64,000 nucleotides of DNA, taken from assembly GCA_036362985.1 (NCBI GenBank), contig JAYGXS010000001.1:34267074-34331073 (forward strand). Reading direction: 5' to 3'. The number at the start of each line of letters is the position of its first letter. Position 1 is the first letter of the stretch. This document shows positions 11,055 to 20,024 of the stretch, piece by piece. Both the position numbers and the translations under genes were made by a program. The notes under the pieces are model-generated. The model did not search any database and was not told the origin of the DNA. It saw only the letters and a list, made by a program, of their open reading frames with translations. Origin of the DNA: Ligula intestinalis (Eukaryota > Platyhelminthes > Cestoda > Diphyllobothriidea > Diphyllobothriidae).

Positions 11055-11200
11055 CTACTAGTGGCAGTTGCTCACCCAACACGCCGATTTCGCCTACTTG
11101 CGCAGACTGACATAGTCCGCTGTGGTCAATCGTCGCCTATGTCAGACAGTTATTGATTTTTCTACATGTTCAAACTTCAAAATGTTATAGTTAAATGAAA
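11055..11200 (+). repeat. PLE-1 3' untranslated fragment
   Basis: The stretch with AACTGACATAGTCCGC-like sequence, then GATAGTTATTGATTTTTCTAC in the reference copies, aligns with 8510-8640 and 19850-19980. Here it reads CAGTTATTGATTTTTCTAC near 11145. The hammerhead-like end is not preserved. Confidence 0.6.
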
Positions 11201-12639
11201 GAAAAGACTCTGCTATTTAGTTCGTCATGTAGATTACGAAATACTTGAATGAGCACAAACCACCCACGTTAAGCCTCACACCGAAAATCGAGTTTCGATC
11301 GTAAAAAAATTACCTCAGCATCCTCGACTGAACTGAACGTTTTCTAAAAACAATCAAAATGTATATTTCCTTAAGAATATATAGGTTACCTGAACCATAG
11401 TAGCATACATTAAGGACATCAGAGTAAACGGTCTACTTCCCAAAGTCCGATTTATGAGGACACTAGTGCATCATTTTGAACCCACTTTAGAAAGACCAGG
11501 GGGATTATTAGTTTGCCGTACAGGCTTATAAATCTCCCCGGAATGTTGCCTCGATTGAGTAAAATGGGACGGGCTTCTTAGAAGTTGAGAAAGCAGCTAG
11601 AACGATGTCGACTGCTCGGCTTTGCAGAACATTTGATTGAGTTTGCAGTTCGAAAGACTAAAGTTGATTGTAGCCTCCAATACCCTAAAGCTCATTTGGT
11701 CATTAAACCTACTCCACTGAACTCTCTCCGTTTTTAGAAAGTTCCTCACGGATATGCCGCGTTTTCTCGATTGCAGAAATCAATTACTTCTCTTGGTGTA
11801 CTTGCTAGTCCTTCCAGAAACTAATAAGATTTTGCCATTATCCCATTCTATAGACTATCTTCTGAACCTTTTTGTTTGCTCTAAAATAACCGAATTATCG
11901 TCAGACCACGTGCCCTCAGTTTAAGAGTACCGTTACTTGCTCTACCAGGCACAATAATATCCGGATGCTTGAGTTAAAATTAAGGCACTGCCTTGAGCAA
12001 TGAAAACTTTTATGACATGCTATTTCCTGAACGATTTGCGTGTCTGTACCCGCCTCTGCACTGCTCCTGTGCAAAACAAAAGAGTTAGTTCCAAAACCTT
12101 CCCATGTGACCAGAGAAGTCACGTGATATTTTGCTTGAACTTGCGAATGCCACTTTTCTTATCCCAGAGAGATAGGTAGTTGAACCCTTTGGTTTCCCAC
12201 AAACGTTTGCATTGTAATAACGGTGTATAGTAATGGAATTTCTTCTTCTGCTTATGCAGGGAGGATTTTAATTCAGAAGATAGATAATCCAGAAGGGGAA
12301 TTGAGGAGCGTACGTATAATTTCGATGAATTCTCTTCGGGCCAGTACGTTTGTATGGGAACGCGGTACAAGGTAAAACGTGTTCATCACTCGTATGAAAA
12401 TACGAGTGAGTCGCGAGGAGAGGGGTTGATAAGAGCAGGCTGGTTATGAGGGCAGGGTTTGCTGGAGCCAGTTAAGGGGAGGGGGAATGAGAGAGAGGCA
12501 AACAGAGCGCGGACGAGTGCATGTCGCTAAGTGACTGTGGGCCACGCCAGACGCGGAGCTTGTAGGAGATTCTCTTGTGCACACAAAGCCGGCATCAACA
12601 ACCTGATAGTGGTCGCTTCTGTTGTTGATAATAAGCACT
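11201..12639. other. Unclassified sequence with short minus-strand frames
   Basis: Minus-strand frames at 11916-12122 and 12119-12370 (83 residues, with PLLQCKRLWETKGFNYLSLW) run in series and could be pieces of one decayed protein, but I recognise no domain. 12370-12640 is GC-richer and may be the 3' tail of the neighbouring minus-strand PLE-1 fragment. Confidence 0.3.
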
Positions 12640-13325
12640 GACATAGGGACATTGGATAGTTTAATGGGACCTTCTAGATTACTCGAAAGGATTTGTTGGG
12701 ATCAGAAGGATTTCCAGAATCACCCATGTGCACCCGGATAGAGCTGTTTATGCTCCTGACTTCACCTTTTCTCAGTCATGCCGGGAGGTGTTCCCTTATT
12801 CTTTTGGATAGGCGCCAACTCGTGCGACCAATGTAGCATGCTTCGTAGGAACAATTAAAGGATATCATACACATAGAGGTGGTCTTAAGTGGTAACCTTC
12901 CCTTACCATTCCCACGTAAAATCGCGTTGGTTGAAAATAAGACCTGGACTCTTGCTGCTGGGAAGGTTCGTGAAACGGCTTGGTTAAGGGGGCCTTTCAA
13001 GAGTTCACTCACCGCGTCCCCTCGAAAGGCAACTTTGAGGAACAGTGTTTTCTTTTTTACGGTAAGTTTGGTGGGTTTTATTAATGTCGCAGTCATGTTC
13101 CTTGTAATAAATCTCCCAGGGTACCCGCTCTTGCGAAGTAGGACCTGCATTTTCTTTAGCTCCTCCTAAATACTGCCTGCTGAGCAAATTTGTCTAGCCC
13201 TTTGCACTAAGCAACAAACTAGATTTTGCTTCTGTTGGAGGGGTACGAAATTGTTGAAGTTTCCATACTGTCGAGACCAGGTTTTCTTTTGATAAACGCA
13301 TGGGAGACGCTCAGTTAATGCTTAC
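12640..13325 (-). pseudogene. PLE-1-type element, RT C-terminus plus GIY-YIG, diverged copy
   Basis: On the minus strand the order is the end of the RT region (YQKKTWSRQYGNFNNF), QRARQICSAGS, a stop, then LRKSGYPGRFITRN, VAFRGDAVSELLKGPL, FPAARVQVLFS, the nuclease start FNCSYEACYIGRTSWRLSKR with IREHLPA, a stop, and LRKGEVRSINSSI. This matches the PLE-1 protein order at 18.4-19.4 kb at much lower similarity. The second cysteine of the CSC pair is Y/E here (CSYEAC), and stops interrupt at least twice. Longest open piece is 12776-13150. It faces away from the plus-strand fragment at 13.6 kb. Confidence 0.75.
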
Positions 13326-13589
13326 TAATAATTCTTTCTGTTTTAATACATGATCCGAAAGTCGCGTCTCCGCTTTTGTTTTGTTATTCACTTCAAACTC
13401 GTATGTGTTTTATTGCACTGAAAGTTCTTTTCAAGTTGAATAGGTGTTCAATTTTGTAAGCTAGATATCACGGAACAGGAGTCATAATTCCAGGTGCAAA
13501 ATTAACTGTCAGAATCAAAATACCAAAACGTTGGGGGTGTGTCTTAGAGATTTATCTCTGCCTAGGAAATACAGGTGCCATATGTTATT

Positions 13590-14475
13590 GTATGTTTATG
13601 TTTTAATTTAACTTTTTGATACATTGGCCAAACAACGAAGCGCCCGGCAACTAGGGTAGGTGAACACATAGCGACCTACCTAAGCAAAGGGGAAACTAGA
13701 TCGAACTCGAATTATTCTATTCTTGCGCACCCTGTCGATGCCAATCACCGAGTCGACCCTAGCGACCCTTTCGGGTTGCCTACTGGACACCAGCCAACTT
13801 CTCTAGGGGCCTATGCTAGCGGGTTCTAACAATAGCCGAGGCATTGGCTAAATAGCCAACGAATCCAGTACTATGCTGTCAGAAGACGCTTCCTCTTTGC
13901 CCTGGCCGACGCCGACGCAGGGAACCACAGCAGACGCGTCTTCGACCGCGTTCCCACCCGCCCTCAGAGCGGCCAAGGTCTGCTACACCAAACCTCCCTA
14001 TGGTGGATCCATCTCTTCTCCTCGCAATCTGTGTTTTATGACAGAGCAGCCCCTCCTGACTATGCTGCTCCGAATCCTCCTTCTCTTCCTCCTCGCCGTC
14101 GGGATTGAGGCCCGCCCGGCGGGGTTTCGCATCCACCAAGGGTTACTTGCCTACCTGCCGACGCAAGGTGGCGATGGTATTCCGGTCCTATCCCCTTATG
14201 ATGGTTATTCACTCCGTGCAAGTGACAGTGCTTTCCAATCTGCGTTTTTAACCCAGGACCCATACTCACAACGTACCCTTTTCCTCCCCTTCTATCCCCT
14301 CCCCCTCCCCTTAGTCCAATGACCTCCACATACCGATCACGCTATGTAGACAGTGTGGAAACAATGAGTTTTAGTCTTAAGTTGTTTATAAACCCTGCCC
14401 TACTCTTCTATCTTCATTATGAAGACAAGTGGGCAGGCCCGAGGATGAATTGCCGAAAGCATATGTTTGCCAAAC
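13590..14475 (+). pseudogene. PLE-1-type endonuclease fragment and 3' region, diverged copy
   Basis: The plus strand aligns with the PLE-1 right arms: YIGQTTKRPATRVGEH, YLSKGETRS, ILAHPVDANH, then the tail with SEDASSLPWPTPTQG. Stops and frameshifts are frequent before 13873. The open frame 13873-14322 starts inside this tail and runs into the 3' region; it contains a hydrophobic stretch but I regard it as non-coding. The copy ends with a hammerhead-like relic at 14439-14472. Together with 12640-13325 it forms a head-to-head pair separated by about 265 bases. Confidence 0.65.
14439..14472 (+). ncRNA. Hammerhead-like relic, diverged PLE-1
   Basis: CCC GAGGATGA ATTGCC GAA AGCATATGTT TGCC follows the PLE-1 pattern. 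The core starts GAGGATGA rather than CTGATGA, so it is probably inactive. Stem III has changed from AACAATTGTT to AGCATATGTT while staying largely self-complementary. Confidence 0.35.
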
Positions 14476-14479
14476 AGAC

Positions 14480-15638
14480 TTTTCAAGCTAAAAATGTGAA
14501 TATTTGCCCCATTTTAGATAAGACACGAAAATAAAAACTCAGTCCTTAATACAGATGGCTTTGTGTTAAATTGGAGTCGATTTAATTTAGTTTTAAGCTA
14601 AAGATTATGAGAAGGAGACGTGAATGCATACCATTTCTGGGAGTAAGTACGAGGTCACCTGTTTTATGTGTTCTTATTCCCTTGTCATAGTGATTTGTCC
14701 GGACGCCGGGGACTAGAAGAACACTCCTTTGGAATGTTTGCGCAGAAATACTCTTCTATCACAACTAGCTGAACGATAGCTCTAATGGCCTCTGTAGTAA
14801 CATGCTCCAATCAAAGTCTTGAAACGATTTAATATATAAAGAATTAATATGGAATTATAAATTTAGCACATAGGCCAATTTATTTGGAATTCTAGAAATC
14901 GACGAGTATTATAGACACGTCTTCTTTGTTCACTATCCCTGTGAACAAGTCTTAGTGGTTTGCAATCGTGGTTAAAATTCTAAGCTCATCGAATAACTAA
15001 CTGGATCTCTACTAAACTCTGAAGTAATTGATATCCAGCTTAGTTATTGTGTATAGAATTGGCAAACTACTAACTGGAGTATATTGATTATTTAATCTGA
15101 TGGCAACATAATAAATAAGCGTTCAATTCAGTTTATAAGATGAGACATCGTTGTGGCTCAATTGCTCCAGCAAGTCAGTGGACCCAAACAATGCTCTGCG
15201 ATAACCAATAGCGCCCGAAAATATGTGTTCTCTGTTATTTCTAATGCAGTTTTTATGTTGTCTTAACTATGGTGTTATTTATTACGCTGACCTTACAATA
15301 ATTTGTTCAGTGTTTCATAAAATGGACCACGCCTGAGTCGCACTGGATTAGCACAGGTGTCGGATAGAGGCCTGAGAGGCGTTAGTATGTGGGTGCGTAC
15401 CCCTGAAGAGTGCAACAAATTGCGGGAGCATAATGCCGCGACTAGACATAGGCCGAGGCTGGGCCCGCCTCCGCCCCGGTCCCATCCCCCGGTCTTCTTA
15501 ACTCTTTAAGGACACAGAGCCCAAGAAGGTGACGGAAGGTTGAGTGCGGTAAAGGTAGCAAAAGTTTAAGTCAACTGATTTGGGAAACAGAAGTTCCTCC
15601 TCACCAGAACCAATTTGTTCTGTTGCTGACGTTTCAAA
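14480..15638. other. Unclassified sequence, AT-rich then a GC-rich island
   Basis: 14480-15330 is AT-rich without domains. 15350-15540 is clearly GC-richer (runs such as CCTCCGCCCCGGTCCCATCC), with no protein or RNA I can name. Confidence 0.35.
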
Positions 15639-15639
15639 T

Positions 15640-15800
15640 AACGTGATTGGTTCTCAATTTTCAAAACATTGAATTTGAGTCGACCCAATTGTGAAAAAGT
15701 CAAGGTTTTCGGCGGGATTTGAACCCGCATAGTAAAGTAGGCCTTTTGGCGAAACGGACTATCTTACCACTTGAGCTACAAAGGCTCCACCTCGCGCCAT
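15640..15800 (-). repeat. tRNA-derived SINE head and tail, left arm of palindrome
   Basis: The minus strand reads GCCTTTGTAGCTCAAGTGGT (box A-like) and, about 40 bases later, GCGGGTTCAAATCCCGCC (a perfect T-arm with box B), then TTTTTCACAATTGGGTCGAC. The acceptor ends do not pair and no CCA-ready tail exists, so it is a tRNA-related SINE and not a working tRNA gene. Confidence 0.7.
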
Positions 15801-16029
15801 GAATTTAAGCAGACTTGAGTCGAGTTTACCCGCCCAACTTCGCCGCTCATATGGAATCCACCAATACGAAACAGCAAGCTGACAGCCCAAGCCAGATTTC
15901 CAAAGCAATCAATTTAGAATCCACCAGAATAACTACTAGGCTGACTTAATTATTAGGAGGTATTTGTGAATTCCATACGAGCGATAAAGTTTGGCGGGTA
16001 CAATCGACCCAAGTGTGTTTAAATTCATG

Positions 16030-16165
16030 GCGCGAGGTGGGGCGTTTGTAGCTCATTTGTTTAGAGTGTTGACATCGCGTAAAGGCCTTCTCTACTATGC
16101 GGGTTCAAATTCTGCCGAATGCCTCAAGTTTGTCACAATTGGGTCAATTCAAATTAAGCAAATCT
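16030..16165 (+). repeat. tRNA-derived SINE head and tail, right arm of palindrome
   Basis: Box A-like GTTTGTAGCTCATTTGTTTA, box B GCGGGTTCAAATTCTGCC (T-arm with one mismatch), then TTGTCACAATTGGGTCAA. Same family as 15640-15800, in the opposite orientation. Confidence 0.7.
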
Positions 16166-17704
16166 GACAAACTTCTTAATCAAGCGTTTAGTGCCAAAAT
16201 GTACCAAAAGCTTAAATAACTGGCCCAACTTACCAGCAACAGGACACACCTGTTTGTGTGAGCAACTTTCCTTTTTCAGTTTTGGACCCGGGACTTCGCC
16301 CTTTCTAGACCTGACCTGTAAACTGATTAAAATGTAAGTTATATTTCCTGTACTCAGCCTGCAATGGACCATAGCATGTGCATGGTCGGAAGTAAAAAGT
16401 AAACTGTATTCTTTGTCCGCATTACTGACAAATCTTTAAAAAAATGTCCGAGACATAAAATCGTGCCCGGACGCCGGAATAACACCCAAACCTCTGACAG
16501 CTTACAGTAAGCATCTTGAATCAAATTCATTCAGTGGCGAGGGAAAGGAGTAAATGATATATAGTTTCATGAGGATGTTTTCTCCAGCGGGATCAGGTAA
16601 CGTTTGCAGTGGTTACAGTGTCTAAGAAAATGAGACTACCTTGAAATTCGCACTTTTCCTGATATATTAATGTTTGTAGTTTTTCAAAGGCTAGGGCTAG
16701 CACTGCAGCATTATGAAACTTTCGTGTTAACTCGTAAAATTAGAATTGAATAAGCCCAGTCGCCAATGCTCCGTGGATTCTATTCATGTTTTTGTGGAGC
16801 AGGTCTTAAATACATGCAAATAATACATAATACGTGAAATTGTGTTGTATTTTCTCATTATCAAACACCTATTAGAAAAGGTTTTAATCGCACAGCTTCT
16901 AATATTCGGTGGATCACGCACCTTTAAAAACCCTGCTGACGACGATGGAAAAAGGACCAAATTGCGCCGTTTTTTAACCACTTCAGGTGACCACTAATTC
17001 AAAGTTAAAAACTCCTTTCTTTAAGAGTTCTAGGTTTTCCGAGGTACTACCCATGATCCCTGATTACACCAAAGTGTTTGAAACAAACAGTTCGGAAACA
17101 AATTGACTCATAACCTGAACTGCACGACGATGTGGTACACTATTGTGAGGCGTGCCGTTAATGACTGACTGGGATAGAACATCAGAGGATCGAATGGGTA
17201 ACTTCTCGTCGTCAGAACATGCAGCTCGTCATTTTGAAATAATTTTCCGGACGTCCAGTAGTCGCTTTGACTTATGTTCTTTGAGCAGGCCGTATTTTCA
17301 TGGTAGTCCTGTATGCATATACTTAAATAGACTTTACAGTAGTTAGGTCTTCTGTATTCCTGAAAACGAAGCAAGCATTTAATATACGGAGATGGGTTAT
17401 TTTCTACAGCTATATTCCCTCAGATCAGATCAGGGTTGACGGGATTCAACGTAAATATACACTTACAATTTCGGTCTACGCCTATAGACCTTATATATAC
17501 TAATATGTACGGCGATCAGAAATAAATTTATCTGGAGATTAAATACCTGAACTTTCTAAACCAGTATATCAACCGGAAAGCATATAGGGAGAGCGGGGGA
17601 CCCACTGATGAGCCAGACCGCTAGCAGCTGTGTCAAGCAGCGGCAGAATACCGGTAAAACACGTGTCTGGGCCTATTAGCAAGTACCTAGGCTGTTAGTG
17701 TGGT
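16166..17704. other. Unclassified sequence before PLE-4
   Basis: No domain is recognised. The minus-strand frame 17108-17374 (88 residues) and its plus-strand partner overlap each other and neither resembles a known family. The last few hundred bases may include eroded PLE-4 sequence. Confidence 0.3.
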
Positions 17705-17955
17705 AAGTTACAACGGATATTTTAGGGTCTTTAGAATGGCTATTAAAACAGGAGAATAGAATTTCTCGTTCTTCCATTACTGAACACCTATTGGATGTGG
17801 GCCATTTTATAGACGCTAAATTATCCTTCAGAGTGCTCGTTCGGGCACGAACAACTCGTATCTTACGCTACCTGGAGGCAGCCTACATACGGTGCTTTAA
17901 ACCTGACCTATGTAAAAAACTGGAGCATATGCTGAGTCTAAATCTGCCGTGGTAG
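17705..17955 (+). pseudogene. PLE-4 Penelope-like element, GIY-YIG C-terminal fragment
   Basis: An open frame without a start codon runs from about 17705 to the TAG at 17953-17955. It reads RSSITEHLLDVGHFID, LSFRVLVRARTTRILRYLEA, then AYIRCFKPDLCKKLEHMLSL and ends NLPW-stop. The combination of a TEHLL..GH segment, an R..RYLEA helix, a K-PDLC motif and a terminal LNLPW is typical of the end of PLE endonuclease domains in animals. The same family occurs at 45259-45549, where SSITKHLIDSGHSVDL and FRVLVQARTNQTLCYLEATY align closely. The upstream part of the element could not be traced, so this is a 5'-truncated fragment. Confidence 0.75.
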
Positions 17956-18267
17956 CACCGCCTCCCTGTTTACACATCCTTCCCAACCTTTTTTGCCTTA
18001 GACGTTTATACGCCGTTTTTGCTGCCCACAGCGTTTAACTTTCCTACTCTATTGATTGCCACCTAGCCATTTCTTGTGATCTTGCTGTTTTGTATGGATT
18101 TTTCTGTATGAATTATATTCTGCATTTTATCATTCGTTACTCAATTTATGCAGCGAGAGGACACAGCTGGTGTGCGCTCGCGAACTTTGTGGTTCCATTA
18201 AATTCGGCTGCATACGCAAACTTCAAAATTTTACATGTGAAAAAGATGCTTCAAATTTATTTGGAGT
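17956..18267. other. No recognisable feature; probable PLE-4 3' region
   Basis: The sequence follows the PLE-4 stop codon and stops at the left end of the second PLE-1 palindrome. I found no hammerhead core in it. Confidence 0.35.
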
Positions 18268-19401
18268 CAGTTTATGGCAAACAATTGTTTTCAGCAACTC
18301 TGAATCAGACCAAACCTTTACAAGGGAAATTAACGCTGTACATAACAATTAAAGTTTGAATAGGTAGAAAAATCAATAACTATCTAACACGGGCGCTGAT
18401 TGGCCAACGCGGACTATGTCAGTGTGCGCATGTAGGCCACGTCAGCGTGTTGGTTGAGGGACTGTCGCTAGTTGGTAGGGGCGAAATCCTATCGCCACCT
18501 GGTGTTGGTTTAGGCCATGGAAGTGACACAGCTTGTGTCAGAGTCTTCTGACAACACAGCACTGGATTTGATAGTCTTATAGCTACTGCTTCGGATGTTG
18601 CAGGCATCCGTTGGCGTAGGCCTTTGGAAAAGTAGATGGTGGCCTGTAGACCACCTGAAAGGCTTTGTTAGTATCGACTCAATGGTTCGTATCGACAAGA
18701 TGTGCGAGAATAGCACTCGAGATTGATCTAGTTTCACCTTTACTTAGCAAGGTCGGTATGTGCTCAGTTACCCTCTTTTCAAGACGCCTTGTTGTACGGC
18801 GGGTGTATCCCGCTCCACAGGAGCAAGTAAAAGAGTAAATGCACATTGATGTGAGTCGGTCTTTACCTCACAATCGTAGGAGGGGGGAGTTTTTGAAGAG
18901 CACCTGTAAGTTCGCCGCTGGGAAAGCGTTTGTGATTGCAGTCCTCAAGCGTCGTCTGACCAGCTCACTTGTTGCATCGCCTAAGAAAGGCAGTCTTATG
19001 AACACGCCTTTCTTTTCTGCAGTTAAGGTGACAGGCTTTTTGGCGCGTTCGCCAATATTTCTGAGGATGAACCTTTCCGGGTATCCATTTTCAATTAGTA
19101 TATGCTGCAGCTGTTTGAGTTCTGCTTAGACAGTTTCAGGAGAACAGATCTGTCGTATTCTAGCTGCTAATCCCTGGACCAGATTTCGTTTTATATTGAG
19201 GGGGAGAGAACTGTGGAAGTAAGTGTATTGTCCTGTCCAGGTTTTCTTTCGAAAAACCCTGCGTAAGATAGATCCATCCTCTTGCCTTCGCAGAAGGACA
19301 TTCAGGAACACAATTTCATCGTCCGCTTCAGTCTCAGCAGAAAATTTGAGCGATGGGTGCGCGCTGTTAAACTTCGTGGTGAACTTACTGGTACCCTTCA
19401 C
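18268..19401 (-). pseudogene. PLE-1 Penelope-like element, RT C-terminus plus GIY-YIG, left arm
   Basis: The minus strand starts inside the RT domain at about 19401 (FNSAHPSLKFSAETEADDEI, VFLNVLLRRQEDGSILRRVF, RKKTWTGQYTYFHSSLPLNI), continues through ARIRQICSPETV and a TAG near 19126, then the linker ENGYPERFILRNIGERAKKP, the nuclease start TCSCGAGYTRRTTRRLEKRV and VTEHIPTLLSKGETRS, and a tail like the other copies. The YIG of the nuclease is changed to YTR. The RT catalytic YxDD box lies upstream and is absent. 3' untranslated sequence reaches the degraded hammerhead motif at 18276-18311. Of the PLE-1 copies here it retains the most RT sequence. Confidence 0.85.
18276..18311 (-). ncRNA. Degraded hammerhead-like motif, PLE-1 second dimer, left
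   Basis: The minus strand reads CTGATTC where other copies read CTGATGA; the GAA and AACAATTGTT parts are intact. The loss of the invariant G and A makes activity unlikely. Confidence 0.4.
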
Positions 19402-20024
19402 GAACTCTCCCCTCCTACGATTGGGAGGTTAAGACCAACTCCCTTCGAAAGTCACATCAATGTGCATTTACTCTTATACTTGCTCCTGTGGCCGTTAAAT
19501 AAGGCGTCTGAAAACGAGGGTACGTGAGCACATACTGACCTGGCTAAGTAAAGGTGAAACTAGATCGATATCGAGTGCTATTCTCGCACATCTTGTCGAT
19601 TCGAACCATTGAGTCGATACTAACAAAGCCTTTCAGGTGGTCTACAGGACACCATCTACTTTTTCCAAAGGCCTACGCCAACGGATTCCTGCAACAGCCG
19701 ATGCAGTAGCTATAAGGCTATCAAATCCAGTGCTGTGTTGTCAGAAGACTCTGACACAAGCTCTGTCACTTCCATGGCCTAAACCGACACCAGGTGGCGA
19801 TAGGATTTTGCTCCTACCAACTAGCGACAATCCCTCAACCAACACGCTGACGTGGCCTACATGCGCAAACTGACATAGTCCGCGTTGGCCAATCAGCGCC
19901 CGTGTTAGATAGTTATTGATTTTTCTACCTATTCAAACTTTAATTGTTATGTACAGCGTTAATTTCCCTTGTAAATGTTTGGTCTGATGAAGAGTTGCCG
20001 AAAACAATTGTTTGCCATAAACTG
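19376..20024 (+). pseudogene. PLE-1 Penelope-like element, GIY-YIG end, right arm
   Basis: Plus-strand copy that starts abruptly near 19376, inside the position where the minus-strand RT fragment begins, and corresponds to the linker and nuclease of the other PLE-1 copies. The nuclease start is damaged: a deletion removes the YIG region around 19490, leaving RRLKTRVREHILTWLSK. Beyond it the frame ILAHLVDSNH, the VYRTPSTFSKGLRQR region and the tail LPWPKPTPGGDR are preserved (open 19637-19873). It ends with an intact hammerhead-like core. With 18268-18930 it forms arms of roughly 650 bases around a 445-base spacer that carries RT sequence from the left copy only. Confidence 0.8.
19981..20016 (+). 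ncRNA. Hammerhead-ribozyme-like motif, PLE-1 second dimer, right
   Basis: GGT CTGATGA AGAGTTGCC GAA AACAATTGTT T GCC, with an upstream TTTGGT able to pair partly with GCCATAAA. Stem II is only G-C here, the weakest helix. Confidence 0.5.

Larger units (their letters stand above)
15640..16165. repeat. Palindrome with two facing tRNA-SINE heads
   Basis: 15640-15865 is matched in reverse by about 15940-16165. Both arms contain CCACCTCGCGCCATGAATTT (left) or its complement (right), then the tRNA-like head and the common tail. The heads point outward from the centre near 15905. The arms differ at many positions, so the palindrome is old. Confidence 0.7.

Noticed and set aside
13873..14322. A 149-residue frame with a hydrophobic MLLRILLLFLLAVGIEA stretch that looks like a signal peptide.
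   Set aside because: It begins inside the PLE-1 proline-rich tail and continues through its 3' region; the opposite strand is also open because of base composition, and no domain is visible.
15705..15790. A functional tRNA gene on the minus strand.
   Set aside because: The T-arm is perfect, but the acceptor ends do not pair and the same tail sequence recurs in other SINE copies.
17600..17650. ACTGATGAGCCAGACCGC as another hammerhead core.
   Set aside because: No GAA with a self-complementary stem III follows at the right distance.
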